A DNA stretch of 64,000 nucleotides from CAVQNQ01 sp964427655 (GTDB lineage Bacteria > Acidobacteriota > Terriglobia > Bryobacterales > Bryobacteraceae). Every line of letters begins with the position of its first letter. Positions within the stretch are counted from its first letter, which is position 1. The stretch covers positions 1-64,000 of the forward strand of contig CAYRWE010000002.1 of NCBI GenBank assembly GCA_964427655.1. Reading direction: 5' to 3'. The translations under genes and the position numbers were made by a program. Under the pieces are notes generated by a model. It worked only from the letters and a program-made list of their open reading frames with translations. It made no database searches and was not told the origin of the DNA. This document shows, piece after piece, positions 1 through 7,888 of this stretch.

Positions 1-1241
1 GCGAAATCCACGGCGTAGAGATGCGCGTAGCCGGTGCGCTCGGAGACGAACCAGACCTCGCGGCCGTTCTTCATCCAGCCCACGGCGCCACCCGCGGGCG
101 CGCCCAGCCAGGCGTCGTCGTGATCGGAGGCCAGCACGCGGGTCTTGCCGGTGGCCGGGTCGAGCGCCAGCAGCCAGTGGTCCTTGGCGGCATACGCGCG
201 GATCACCGCCTTTGCGCCGTCTTCGGACCACACCGGAGCGGCCAGTTGCACGACGCCACTTTGTCCGTGTTCCACCCACTTCACCTCTCCGGTATCCACG
301 GCGATCTCGGCCACGCGGACGACGGTCTGCGCGTCGCCCACATTGGCGCGCCCGTGTATGTCTTCGGCATAGGCCGATTCGGTGACGTAATTGGGCACCA
401 TGGTATTGCGCGCGCCAGCGCCGCTTTCCCCGATGGCCGCCATTACGAATTTCTCGTCGGGCGAGAGTTCCAGCGAAGCCACGGACTGGCGCGGCTGCAA
501 CGTGAAAGGCTGGCGCGGATTCTCCTTCTTGCGCCGGGCTTCCTCCTCTTCGCGGCGCGCGGCCCGCTCGCGCACGGCCTCGAGCAGCTCTTTCTGCTCC
601 TTCTTGAGGTACTCCTGGCTGTCCGTGCCGCGCGGCGGCTCGATGCCGGTGGCCGCGGGCGCGCCGGCGCGTTCGCCACGGCCGCCACCGCTATCCGCCG
701 GATTCGCGGGCGGAGCCGTGCGAATGTCGGTCAACTGGACCAGAGAGCCATCCGCCAGCGACATCGTATAAAGATTGTTGGCGCGCGTGAAGGCCACACG
801 GCGGCCATCGCGCGTGAAGTGAGGATCGCTTTCGGCATCGGCCGTGCGAGTGAGCCGGCGCGTCGCGCCGCCGATGCGGTCGTAGAGGAACAGGTCGCCA
901 TCGCGCGCGTAGACGGTCAGGCGGCGGTCCAGGCTGGTATCGCCCACTTCGGGGACGGGCGGCGCAAGTTTGGCATCCTCTTCCGAAAGTTTGGCCAGGC
1001 CCGAGCCATCGCGGCCCACCACCCAGGTATCGAACGGCGCATCGGGCTTATCACTGTACTGCTTCCACTGGAAATAGATGCGGTCGCAGCCGGCCGACCA
1101 GCGGACCTGCGCCGGCTCGTAGCCCACCAGGTTCGGGCCGCGCATGATGTTGTCTACGGTCAGTGCGAATTTGCCGGCTGGCTGGGCCTGGGCGAAAAAC
1201 AGCGCGGCCAAGCCGAAAGGAAGGATCAATTTTCGGATCAA
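1..1241 (-). CDS. S9 family (DPP IV / prolyl oligopeptidase) peptidase, N-terminal part, truncated by window edge
   Basis: Translating the minus strand gives an open frame of about 413 codons that runs off the left edge. It begins with a hydrophobic leader (MIRKLILPFGLAALFFAQ) that looks like a signal peptide. A beta-propeller type domain follows with WSAGCDRIYFQWKQYS, FTRDGRRVAFTRANNLY and VGWMKNGREVWFVSERTGYAHLY, typical of the DPP IV N-terminal region. A lysine/glutamate-rich linker (EYLKKEQKELLEAVRERAARR) interrupts the propeller. The Ser-Asp-His hydrolase domain would lie beyond position 1, so activity cannot be judged. The best start is a TTG at 1241; a second in-frame TTG lies at 1229 and no ATG is available. 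A TATCAT hexamer lies 5 nt before the TTG. Such enzymes usually cleave peptides after proline in the periplasm or outside the cell. Confidence 0.8.
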   Translation of the reverse strand, partial: MIRKLILPFGLAALFFAQAQPAGKFALTVDNIMRGPNLVGYEPAQVRWSAGCDRIYFQWKQYSDKPDAPFDTWVVGRDGSGLAKLSEEDAKLAPPVPEVGDTSLDRRLTVYARDGDLFLYDRIGGATRRLTRTADAESDPHFTRDGRRVAFTRANNLYTMSLADGSLVQLTDIRTAPPANPADSGGGRGERAGAPAATGIEPPRGTDSQEYLKKEQKELLEAVRERAARREEEEARRKKENPRQPFTLQPRQSVASLELSPDEKFVMAAIGESGAGARNTMVPNYVTESAYAEDIHGRANVGDAQTVVRVAEIAVDTGEVKWVEHGQSGVVQLAAPVWSEDGAKAVIRAYAAKDHWLLALDPATGKTRVLASDHDDAWLGAPAGGAVGWMKNGREVWFVSERTGYAHLYAVDF

Positions 1242-1412
1242 GCAAAATGATATCGCGAATGAAGGTTGGAGCTCCCGCCGGACGTGTCCTACGAGGAGGG
1301 TGTTTTCGCGAAACACGGCGGGGCGGGGGCGGGGGTCGCCAAGTTTGCGCAACCACGGCGGCCTTGAGCCCGTTGGTAGCTATCCATATTCGCCTTGGAG
1401 AAGGTACCCCGA

Positions 1413-1760
1413 TCAAGCTGCGGTCTTGTCGTGAAGGGCTGCACGAACGGCTTTGGGATTCCGGTCGATCACCGTGAGGTATGCGCGCACGGCGCTCGGG
1501 GGCTTGGCCCCTCCCGACTCCCATTCCTGCAACGTTCGGACGCTGAAGCCGTATTCTCGCGCGAACTCGGATTGCGATAGGCCGGAACGGGCGCGGATGG
1601 CGCGTACATCCACTGGCCCGGGAACTTCGTATTCGCGCGCAGGAAGATCGAGTTCGCCCCGGGCATGAGCGATGGCCTCTTTTAGTCCGGCTACCACGTC
1701 CTTGCCAACCCGCGAGAGTCTGGCTCTCTCTCGGGCAATCTTAGTCCTTGCCCTTGGCAT
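1413..1760 (-). CDS. higA: XRE-family HTH antitoxin of a HigBA/NadS-type toxin-antitoxin pair
   Basis: This 115-residue protein has a helix-turn-helix in its second half (IRARSGLSQSEFAREYGFSVRTLQEWESG). The family binds its cognate toxin and represses the shared promoter. It is the second gene of a pair: its ATG at 1760 lies inside the 3' end of the toxin gene, a 20-bp overlap. The toxin-first order is characteristic of HigBA. The N-terminal half (residues 1-45) is charged and is probably the toxin-binding part. The family assignment is strong; the exact subgroup (HigA, NadS or MqsA-like) is inferred. Confidence 0.85.
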   Translation of the reverse strand: MPRARTKIARERARLSRVGKDVVAGLKEAIAHARGELDLPAREYEVPGPVDVRAIRARSGLSQSEFAREYGFSVRTLQEWESGGAKPPSAVRAYLTVIDRNPKAVRAALHDKTAA

Positions 1761-2088
1761 CTTTCAGCGCCTCCACGAACTTCCTGGCGGCCTTCTTATC
1801 GGCCGCATCCATGTCCGCTTGTTCGTTCTTGGTGTAGATCGACAGCATATAGACCTCGCCGTCGCGAACCCAGTAATAATAAACGATCCGTACACCCCCG
1901 CTCTTACCCCTGCCTTCGCGTCCCCAGCGCGCCTTTCGAACGCCCCCGGTGCCCGGAACGACAGGATTAGACTCGGGGTCGGCCGCAATTGCGTTTTCCA
2001 TCGCGGCTATCTCCGCTTCCGCCAACAGCCGCTTCGCCTCCCGCTCGTACCGGCTGGTGGCGAACACTCTTGCCCGCACTGTCTGCAC
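1741..2088 (-). CDS. higB: RelE/HigB-type toxin
   Basis: A 115-residue basic protein of the RelE/ParE fold family. Motifs include FATSRYEREAKRLLAEAEI near the N-terminus and VRIVYYYWVRDGEVYMLSIYTKNEQADM in the core. Family members are usually ribosome-dependent mRNA endonucleases or growth inhibitors. It precedes and overlaps the antitoxin gene. The longest start is GTG at 2088. A second in-frame GTG at 2079 lies 7 nt after a TATAGT -10 hexamer and may be the true, leaderless start. The operator palindrome covers the first start codon. Confidence 0.85.
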   Translation of the reverse strand: MQTVRARVFATSRYEREAKRLLAEAEIAAMENAIAADPESNPVVPGTGGVRKARWGREGRGKSGGVRIVYYYWVRDGEVYMLSIYTKNEQADMDAADKKAARKFVEALKDAKGKD

Positions 2089-2116
2089 TATACGGAACTC
2101 CCGTATAGCAAGTCAA
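2079..2116 (-). promoter_or_regulatory. Promoter and palindromic operator of the higBA-type module
   Basis: Seen on the minus strand: TTGACT (2116-2111), an 18-nt spacer, then TATAGT (2092-2087). A perfect inverted repeat CTATACGG-N5-CCGTATAG spans 2088-2108 and covers the spacer and -10 box. This is where an HTH antitoxin would bind to autorepress. The expected transcription start falls at or next to the GTG at 2079, so the transcript may be leaderless. Confidence 0.75.
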
Positions 2117-2238
2117 GGGCCCCCCTGCGTTTCGCAAACGCGTACCCCGCGACAAAGTCGAATCCACCGCGGAACTTCACACCGTTAGTTAGAGCAGTTG
2201 AACAAGGACTTGATGCCGAAAAACGACGGACATCGGAC

Positions 2239-2273
2239 GCGCCGGGGATCCTCGCACGAGGGTCCCCCGGCGC
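2239..2273 (-). terminator. Strong hairpin downstream of the secreted duplicated protein gene
   Basis: The arms GCGCCGGGG(A)TCCTCG and CGAGGGTCCCCCGGCGC pair almost perfectly around a CA loop. It starts 12 bp beyond the stop codon of the gene at 2285-2656 and no convergent gene intervenes, so a terminator role is likely. No immediate U-run follows on the minus strand, so it may act with Rho or as an mRNA 3' stabiliser. Confidence 0.5.
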
Positions 2274-2284
2274 TTAGGTTACTC

Positions 2285-2656
2285 TTACAGCGACCCTAGG
2301 GGCTTTGCGGAATCGGCCCGTTGTTGCCTGGACTTATTCGCCTGCTCGGCCCTCAGGCGGGCTTCTTCCATCGGAGAGTAGTGTCCGGTCTTGGTCTTGA
2401 ACCACTGCTCCAGCCACGGATTGGTGCGCGTCGCGGATTCGTTTCGTAGTGCGGCCTGCTGCATGGTCTTTTCGCGGAAGGCCGCGTTGGCCTGTTCGGT
2501 TCTCTGCCGCTCCGCCCCCAGGCGAGCTTCTTCCATCGGAGAGTAGTGTCCGGTTTTGGTCTTGAACCACTGCTCCAGCCATGCATTATTCGACTGCGCC
2601 AACCCAGCGGCTGCGAACATAGCACCCGCCAAAGAAATCACTACCAAGCGTTTCAC
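2285..2656 (-). CDS. Small secreted protein with two copies of a WLEQWFKTKTGHYSPMEEAR motif
   Basis: A 123-residue protein. The GTG at 2656 is chosen because AAAGGAG lies 6 nt upstream and a signal peptide follows directly (VKRLVVISLAGAMFAAAGLAQS). The mature part holds two copies of a 21-residue block beginning WLEQWFKTKTGHYSP, 55 residues apart. Each is followed by an Ala/Glu/Gln/Arg-rich helical stretch. I do not recognise a named domain. The aromatic-basic block followed by YSPMEEAR suggests a short repeated binding module, but that is conjecture. It lies alone between the toxin-antitoxin pair and a LamG-like secreted protein. Confidence 0.7.
   Translation of the reverse strand: MKRLVVISLAGAMFAAAGLAQSNNAWLEQWFKTKTGHYSPMEEARLGAERQRTEQANAAFREKTMQQAALRNESATRTNPWLEQWFKTKTGHYSPMEEARLRAEQANKSRQQRADSAKPLGSL
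2354..2422 (-). repeat. Direct repeat copy B inside the secreted protein gene
   Basis: This 69-bp block matches 2519-2587 at a 165-bp offset with about four mismatches. It encodes the second WLEQWFKTKTGHYSPMEEAR unit. Mismatches are at 2360, 2393-2394, 2417 and 2419. Near-identity at silent positions points to a recent duplication or gene conversion. Confidence 0.85.
2519..2587 (-). repeat. Direct repeat copy A inside the secreted protein gene
   Basis: Partner of 2354-2422, encoding the first WLEQWFKTKTGHYSPMEEAR unit directly after the signal peptide. The 96-bp sequence between the two copies is not repeated. Confidence 0.85.
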
Positions 2657-2829
2657 GTTTAGCTCCTTTTCGACTGGAAAACCGCTTTGCCGAATTCGCT
2701 TTGATGATCCAGCCACCGGGATCTGATGCGCTCCCTATCGTCCGGGTTCAATCGCTTGGTGCCGCTGAATACGGAAAACTCCAACAGCCATCTATTCGGG
2801 ATTTAGTTAGTAGGTGTAACTCGCAGCCC

Positions 2830-3468
2830 CTACTTCGGGTCCACTCTGAAATCGTCGAAGTAAGTGACCGAGTCGGCCAGCGTCCACAGGCCCACTTTAC
2901 CGGAGCCGGCGAAGGTGCTGTCCCAGGCTTGCAGGATGCGGCGGTGATTCACGTACACCTGAAAGCGGTTGCCGCGCACCGAAATCTTCAGGATGCTCCA
3001 GACGTTGGAAGGAATGTCGTGCGGCACGCTCTCCTGGATCTGCGTGCGCTGGCCGTTCTCCACCTTGAACACGGCCACGTTCTTGGCCAGCGCGTTGACG
3101 CGCACCAGGTAGTAATTGTTGGCGTCGCGATAGCGCCAGACCAGCCCGCCGGCGCGATCCTCCCGGCCCGCCACCGGCTTGAGCCAGACGCTCACATCGC
3201 CATCCCGCAGACTTACGTCGTTCAGGATAGCCATTGGGCAGCGGTCATTGGTGGCATCCTGCGAGATCTGCGCCAGCACGTATGGCTGCGTCGGCGCGGT
3301 CGTGTCGTTGCGGACCACCCACTGTGGAGGCCCCCCCTGGTTGGTCATGGTCACGGTCCATCCGGGCGGCGTTTTCCCAACCGCGTCCTTATCGAAGGTT
3401 ACGACTGTTCCGGTGGAGATAGATAAACCGAAGGAAAGAAGAAATACTACAGCATTCATGCGCTTCAC
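2830..3468 (-). CDS. Secreted concanavalin-A/LamG-like (3-keto-disaccharide hydrolase-like) domain protein
   Basis: A 212-residue protein with an N-terminal hydrophobic leader (MNAVVFLLSFGLSISTGT). A beta-sandwich of the LamG / DUF1080-like type follows. Supporting motifs are GGLVWRYRDANNYYLVRVNALAKNVAVFKVENG, WSILKISVRGNRFQVYVNH and GKVGLWTLADSVTYFDDFRV. Proteins of this fold bind or cleave carbohydrate outside the cytoplasm; no catalytic residue can be named here. The first codon is GTG at 3468; an ATG three codons later (3459) is an equally good start. It follows lipA on the same strand after a 69-bp gap containing a hairpin, so it is probably transcribed separately. Confidence 0.75.
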   Translation of the reverse strand: MKRMNAVVFLLSFGLSISTGTVVTFDKDAVGKTPPGWTVTMTNQGGPPQWVVRNDTTAPTQPYVLAQISQDATNDRCPMAILNDVSLRDGDVSVWLKPVAGREDRAGGLVWRYRDANNYYLVRVNALAKNVAVFKVENGQRTQIQESVPHDIPSNVWSILKISVRGNRFQVYVNHRRILQAWDSTFAGSGKVGLWTLADSVTYFDDFRVDPK

Positions 3469-3516
3469 AGGGGCCCAAATCCCCGATCACCCTATCCCCG
3501 TTTTAGCACAAATCGG

Positions 3517-3534
3517 CCGAAAGCGCGTTTTCGG
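3517..3534 (-). terminator. Short hairpin after lipA
   Basis: CCGAAA and TTTCGG form a 6-bp stem 4 bp beyond the lipA stop codon. There is no clear U-run, so intrinsic termination is only possible. Confidence 0.35.
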
Positions 3535-3537
3535 GCT

Positions 3538-4410
3538 TCAGCCGGCCTTGACGGCTCGTGCCGCATGATACGAGCTGCGAACCAGAGGACCGGATTCCAC
3601 GTGCGCGAAGCCCATTTCCCGCCCCGCGGCTCCCAGGCCGTCGAACTCCTCTGGCGTCACGTAGCGTACGATCGGCAGGTGCTTCGGCGAAGGCCGCAGG
3701 TATTGTCCCAACGTGAGGATGTCCACCGCGTGCGCGCGCAGGTCACGCATAGCCTGCCGCACCTCTTCGAGGGTCTCGCCCAGCCCCAGCATCAGCCCGG
3801 ATTTGACCGGCGTGGCCGGCGACATCTGCTTGGCGCGCTCCAGCAGCTCGATCGATCGCTCGTAACGCGCGCCCAGGCGCACCTGGCGGTACAAGCGCGG
3901 CACCGTCTCGGTGTTGTGATTGAGTACGTCCGGAGCGGCTTCGAGCACCACGGCGAGAGCTTCGCGGCTGCCCTGGAAGTCGGGAATCAAAACCTCCACG
4001 CCACAGCCCGGAACGCGCTCGCGAATGGCCCGTATGGTCAGGGCGAACAGCTCCGCGCCGCCATCCTTGCGGTCGTCGCGGTTCACGCTGGTAATCACGG
4101 CGAACTTCAGCCCCATGGTCTCGATGGCTTCGGCCACGCGCCGCGGCTCGTCGTAATCCACCGGCATGGGTGCGCCCTTCTGGACCGCGCAGAAGCCGCA
4201 GCGCCTGGTGCATACGTTGCCCAGGATCATGAAGGTAGCGGTGCGATGGTTCCAGCACTCGCCCACGTTGGGACAGGCGGCGCTCTCGCAAACCGTGTGC
4301 AGGCGCAGGCGCCCGATCAGACCCTTGAGATCGCTGTAGTTCTCGCCGGCCGGCGCGGGCGCGCGCAGCCATCCGGGGCGTTCAAGCTTGGGGGAGATCG
4401 AAACCAGCAC
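3538..4410 (-). CDS. lipA: Lipoyl synthase
   Basis: A radical-SAM enzyme that inserts two sulfurs into protein-bound octanoyl groups to make lipoyl cofactors for 2-oxoacid dehydrogenases and the glycine cleavage system. The auxiliary 4Fe-4S ligands C41, C46 and C52 (CESAACPNVGEC), the radical-SAM cluster C67, C71 and C74 (CTRRCGFC), and the C-terminal RSSY motif (278-281) are all present. Its 290 residues are normal for the family. It begins 6 bp after the stop codon of the upstream Ldh-like gene on the same strand, so the two are probably co-transcribed. The usual partner lipB is not in the window. Confidence 0.96.
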   Translation of the reverse strand: MLVSISPKLERPGWLRAPAPAGENYSDLKGLIGRLRLHTVCESAACPNVGECWNHRTATFMILGNVCTRRCGFCAVQKGAPMPVDYDEPRRVAEAIETMGLKFAVITSVNRDDRKDGGAELFALTIRAIRERVPGCGVEVLIPDFQGSREALAVVLEAAPDVLNHNTETVPRLYRQVRLGARYERSIELLERAKQMSPATPVKSGLMLGLGETLEEVRQAMRDLRAHAVDILTLGQYLRPSPKHLPIVRYVTPEEFDGLGAAGREMGFAHVESGPLVRSSYHAARAVKAG

Positions 4411-4416
4411 TTCTCT

Positions 4417-5457
4417 TCATTGTAGTGCAGGCGGCCGTACGTTCACCTGAGCGGCCGTTTGGCACAGGGTCTCCCAATTGCCTTCGGCGAGCGGAATGCC
4501 GTTCTTGAGTCGCTCGGCTTCCGTTCTCCACTCCGGATCGCCCGCCACCAGGACTTCGTCATAGCCCGGAGCCGGCGGCGTAGCTTTGATGATCCCCACC
4601 AGCGCTTCCACGCGCGCGGTAAATTGTTCCGCCGGCATGAAGCGGGCCACATCGATGGCCATGTACATTTGGCTGGTGTGCATGGCCCGGCCGCGCGTGC
4701 GTATGCCGCCCACGTCGGTAGCCATGGCGCCGCCGCCCACGACGGCGCACAGAATCTCCACCAGCATGGCCAGGCCGCTGCCCTTGTAGCCGCCCAGCGG
4801 CATCAGCATCCCTCCGTTGTAGGCTTCCGCGGTGCAGGTGGTGGGGACACCGTGCCGGTCGAAGGCCCAGCCCGCTGGAATCTCGGGCTGGTTGTTGATC
4901 ATGGCTTTGAAGATCTTGCCCGCCGCCACCGTGGTGGTGGCCATATCGAGCAGCCAGGGGCCGGGGACCGCCACGCAGATCGGGTTGGTCCCGGTACGGC
5001 CTTCCATGCCCTGCCAGGGCGGAACGATGGCCGAGGCATTGCACATCACGATGCCGATCTGGCCGGCGGCGCGCATCTTCCCGGCCCACCAGGCGGCGGC
5101 CCCGAAGTGGTTCGATTCGCGCGCCACCACCATCCCCAGGCCATGCTCGCGGGCCAGCCGGACGGCGTGGCCGCAGCAGGTCTGGGCCACCCACTGGCCG
5201 ATGGCATTCTGGCCGTCGAAAACCAGGCAGGCGCCGCTTTCCGAGACCACCCGGCCATCCGCGGCGGCGTCGATCTCGCCCGCCAGCAGTTTTTCCATGT
5301 AGAAGGGGACAAGCTGAATCCCGTGCGAATCCACGCCGCGCAGGTTGGAGGCGACTACGGATTCGGCCACCAGGGCGGCCTTATGTTCCGGGACGCCCCC
5401 GGCGGTGAGGATCTCGCGGACAAAGCGTGTAAGTTGAGGAGCTGAGATTAAGGGCAT
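4417..5457 (-). CDS. Ldh2-family malate/L-lactate/ureidoglycolate-type dehydrogenase
   Basis: An NAD(P)-dependent oxidoreductase of the type II malate/L-lactate dehydrogenase family, unrelated to classical LDH. Family motifs: SNLRGVDSHGIQLVPFY, ARESNHFGAAAWWAGKM and PPWQGMEGRTGTNPICVAVPG. Starting at the ATG at 5457 (MPLISAPQLTRF) gives 346 residues, the usual family length. The frame stays open 32 codons further upstream but that extension has no family character. The substrate cannot be told from sequence. It is followed 6 bp later by lipA. Confidence 0.88.
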   Translation of the reverse strand: MPLISAPQLTRFVREILTAGGVPEHKAALVAESVVASNLRGVDSHGIQLVPFYMEKLLAGEIDAAADGRVVSESGACLVFDGQNAIGQWVAQTCCGHAVRLAREHGLGMVVARESNHFGAAAWWAGKMRAAGQIGIVMCNASAIVPPWQGMEGRTGTNPICVAVPGPWLLDMATTTVAAGKIFKAMINNQPEIPAGWAFDRHGVPTTCTAEAYNGGMLMPLGGYKGSGLAMLVEILCAVVGGGAMATDVGGIRTRGRAMHTSQMYMAIDVARFMPAEQFTARVEALVGIIKATPPAPGYDEVLVAGDPEWRTEAERLKNGIPLAEGNWETLCQTAAQVNVRPPALQ

Positions 5458-5621
5458 GAAGTTCCAGTTTAATCGGATACCCGCCGCCACGGCGCCGGTC
5501 GGACCGCGACTCGCGGGATTCGCGCGCGAGACCGCCGAGAAGGAGCGGCCCAAGGTCCTCCGGGCGCGTTGATTCCGCAGCCTCTATCCGGGTAGCGCCG
5601 ATCCGCGGCGGCAGGGTACAC

Positions 5622-5675
5622 GGGAACTTTCCACCGCCGGGCGGTGTCTCTATATTTGCAAGGCTGGAAGTTCCC
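5622..5675 (+). promoter_or_regulatory. Probable ECF sigma-dependent promoter with flanking inverted repeat
   Basis: GGAACTT (5623-5629), a 16-nt spacer and GTCT (5646-5649) match the general RpoE-type pattern of GGAACTT / GTCT-like boxes. The site lies about 55 bp before the ECF sigma gene at 5702. Inverted arms GGGAACTTTCC (5622-5632) and GGAAGTTCCC (5666-5675) flank the -10 region. Autoregulation by the downstream sigma factor is inferred. The rest of the 244-bp divergent gap shows no gene. Confidence 0.55.
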
Positions 5676-5701
5676 TGGTACCGTGAAGTCAAAGGCTGAA
5701 T

Positions 5702-6373
5702 GTGAGGCTGACGGTGGCCACTTCGATTCTGGAGTTGAGCCCGGACAGAACGGTTGAGACCGCCGATTGCGACGATCTGCGGCTGGCGGAGGCTCTTCGC
5801 CAGGGGTCCGAGGCGGCGTACGAAGAGTTGCTGCATCGCTTCCAGCAGCCGGTGTACGCATTGGCGTTCCGGCTTTTGAACGAGCCTTCCGACGCGTCCG
5901 ACGTGGTGCAGGAAGTCTTCCTCAAGGTCTTTCGCAACGTGGGCAGCTTCCGGGGACAGAGCTCGCTCAAGACCTGGATGTATCGCATCACGGTCAATGA
6001 AGCGCACAACGCCCGGCGCTGGTTCTTCCGGCACCGGCGCGAACTCGACTTGGATACAGGATCGCCGGAAAGCAAGGATTGGAAGGAGAGCATTCCCGAT
6101 AACGGCCGCTCGCCGTATGACGAGACCCTCGACGGAGAGCGGCACGCCATGATCGAAGCGGCTCTCGATCGCATTAATCCCGCTTTTCGCGATGCCGTGG
6201 TTCTCAGGGACATCATGGACCTGAGCTACGAGGAAATCGCGGAAGTGCTGGGAGTTTCGTTGGGGACTGTTAAGTCCAGGATCCTGCGGGGGCGAGAGGC
6301 CCTGCGGGAAGAGCTCGCGGGGAGTCTGGCATCCAGCCCGGCCCTGCGACTGGTGCCGAAAACGGCAGAGTGA
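5702..6373 (+). CDS. ECF-type RNA polymerase sigma factor
   Basis: A 223-residue sigma-70 family protein. Region 2 is visible as AYEELLHRFQQPVYALAFRLLNEPSDASDVVQEVFLKVFRNVGSFRGQSSLKTWMYRITVNEAHNARR in overlapping segments. Region 4 is seen as LRDIMDLSYEEIAEVLGVSLGTVKSRILRGREALR. It would direct RNA polymerase to stress or envelope promoters. GTG at 5702 is the longest plausible start; GTG at 5714 is an alternative. The zinc-finger anti-sigma gene follows after 9 bp, and a GGAACTT/GTCT promoter lies upstream. Confidence 0.93.
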   Translation: MRLTVATSILELSPDRTVETADCDDLRLAEALRQGSEAAYEELLHRFQQPVYALAFRLLNEPSDASDVVQEVFLKVFRNVGSFRGQSSLKTWMYRITVNEAHNARRWFFRHRRELDLDTGSPESKDWKESIPDNGRSPYDETLDGERHAMIEAALDRINPAFRDAVVLRDIMDLSYEEIAEVLGVSLGTVKSRILRGREALREELAGSLASSPALRLVPKTAE

Positions 6374-6382
6374 AGCGTTTCT

Positions 6383-7093
6383 ATGAGTTGTGATCGCGTT
6401 CAGGAAACGGCCTCCGGATTACTCGATCGGCAGTTGAAGAACGGGGATCGGGAGCGCCTGTTGGCGCACGTGGCAAAGTGCCGGGAGTGCGCCGCGCATT
6501 TCGAGTCGATCGAGAAACTTCGCGAAGAATTGCGCCGCCTGGCCGCACCCCAGATGCCCGTGCAATTGAGCGGGAAGCTGCGCGTGCTCGCCTCTCACGA
6601 GCGCGCCCGGCAGCTCACGCGAGTCAGCGTCTCGGCGCGCCTGGAGCACTGGATGGGCCGCGGGCAATTGTGGTTCGATAACCTCATGCGCCCGGTGGCT
6701 CTGCCCGTGGCGGGCGGCCTGGTTTCGGCCCTGGCGTTATTCAGCATGCTGGTGCCGAACCTGAGCTTCGCCCATAGCATCTCCGATCAATCCTTCTTCA
6801 CGCACCCGGTGGGCCTGGTGGTGGAACAGGTCGGCTCGGTGGTGAAGCCCATGGGATCGGTCTTTCGGATCGAGCCGGCCGACGCGGAGATCCCCTCCGA
6901 GGGCAACGTGGTGCTGCTGACCATCGACGCCACCGGGAGGGTGAGCGATTACTCGATGGCGCACGGCAAGCTCACTCCGGACCTGCAGAACATCATCATG
7001 TTCTCGCAATTCCTGCCGGCCACGGTCTTGGGATTGCCCACCACGGGCAAAGTGAAGATCGTGCAGGCCATCGATCGTACCGGCCGGGCATAG
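6383..7093 (+). CDS. Membrane-anchored zinc-finger anti-sigma factor
   Basis: A 236-residue protein with an N-terminal anti-sigma zinc finger: an early Cys, then HVAKCREC, the HxxxCxxC motif near residues 29-36. A single membrane segment follows near residue 110-130 (VALPVAGGLVSALALFSMLVP), then an outer domain ending GNVVLLTIDATGRVSDYSMAHG...TGKVKIVQAIDRTGRA. That tail resembles TonB-C/secretin-like small domains, but the match is loose. It should hold the sigma factor encoded 9 bp upstream at the membrane until a signal is sensed. Start ATG at 6383. Confidence 0.85.
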   Translation: MSCDRVQETASGLLDRQLKNGDRERLLAHVAKCRECAAHFESIEKLREELRRLAAPQMPVQLSGKLRVLASHERARQLTRVSVSARLEHWMGRGQLWFDNLMRPVALPVAGGLVSALALFSMLVPNLSFAHSISDQSFFTHPVGLVVEQVGSVVKPMGSVFRIEPADAEIPSEGNVVLLTIDATGRVSDYSMAHGKLTPDLQNIIMFSQFLPATVLGLPTTGKVKIVQAIDRTGRA

Positions 7094-7102
7094 CGATAGC
7101 GC

Positions 7103-7867
7103 GTGGCGCATCCCAAGCTCGGGCAGCACTTCCTCATCAAAGGGGCCATTCTGGAGCGCATCGCCGCGGCTGCCTGCCCCGCCCATGAAGAGCTCGTCGT
7201 CGAAATCGGTCCCGGCCGCGGCGCATTAACCGAGAAGCTGCTGAAGCGCGCGGAGCGCGTTGTGGCGGTGGAACTGGACCCCGGCTTGGCCGCGCACCTG
7301 CGCCACCGCTTTGCCGCCGAGCCGCGCCTCGAAGTTTTACAAGCCGACGCGCTCGCGACCGATCTGAACCAGTGGGGCCGCGCGCCCATCGCCGGCAACC
7401 TGCCGTACTACGTCGCCTCGCCGATTCTGGAAAAAGCTGTGCGGTCGCCGGCCGCGCGGGCCGTTTTTCTGATCCAGAAGGAAGTAGCGGACCGCCTGGT
7501 GGCGCCTCCCGGCCGGCGCGAATACGGCTTTCTGACGGTCCAAATCGCGCTGTTCGCGAAGGTTCGCAAGCTGTTCGAGGTGAAGCCCGCCGCCTTCCAT
7601 CCGCCTCCCAAGGTGGATTCCGCCGTGGTGCTGCTGGAGCCGCGCGAGCGGCCTGCCGATTTGGCCGACCCCGCCCGATTCCTCGAGTTCGTGGGCCATT
7701 GCTTCCGCCACAAACGCAAGACCCTCCGCAACAACCTGGCCGAAGTCTACGGCAAACAGGTTTTCGAAACCTGGCCCGAAGCGGGTCAGCGCGCGGAGCA
7801 GATTTCGCTCGACGGTTTCCTCGAAATGTACCGGCGCATCGAATGCGGACCCATGCGGGTCAGCTAA
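7103..7867 (+). CDS. rsmA: 16S rRNA dimethyladenosine transferase (KsgA)
   Basis: This SAM-dependent enzyme dimethylates two adjacent adenosines in helix 45 of 16S rRNA late in 30S assembly. Motifs: KLGQHFL at the N-terminus, VEIGPGRGALTEKLL (SAM motif I), VVAVELDPGLA, and the catalytic NLPYYVASPI motif IV. The C-terminal CFRHKRKTLRNNL is also typical. Length 254 is normal. It starts with GTG at 7103, 9 bp after the anti-sigma gene, so it may ride on that operon. Confidence 0.95.
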   Translation: MAHPKLGQHFLIKGAILERIAAAACPAHEELVVEIGPGRGALTEKLLKRAERVVAVELDPGLAAHLRHRFAAEPRLEVLQADALATDLNQWGRAPIAGNLPYYVASPILEKAVRSPAARAVFLIQKEVADRLVAPPGRREYGFLTVQIALFAKVRKLFEVKPAAFHPPPKVDSAVVLLEPRERPADLADPARFLEFVGHCFRHKRKTLRNNLAEVYGKQVFETWPEAGQRAEQISLDGFLEMYRRIECGPMRVS

Positions 7868-7888
7868 ATGAGCTTGCCCCGCTTACCG

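Noticed and set aside
21..1250. Long plus-strand open frame (409 codons)
   Set aside because: It is the antisense of the S9 peptidase; the minus strand gives a signal peptide and beta-propeller motifs, while this frame has no recognisable protein.
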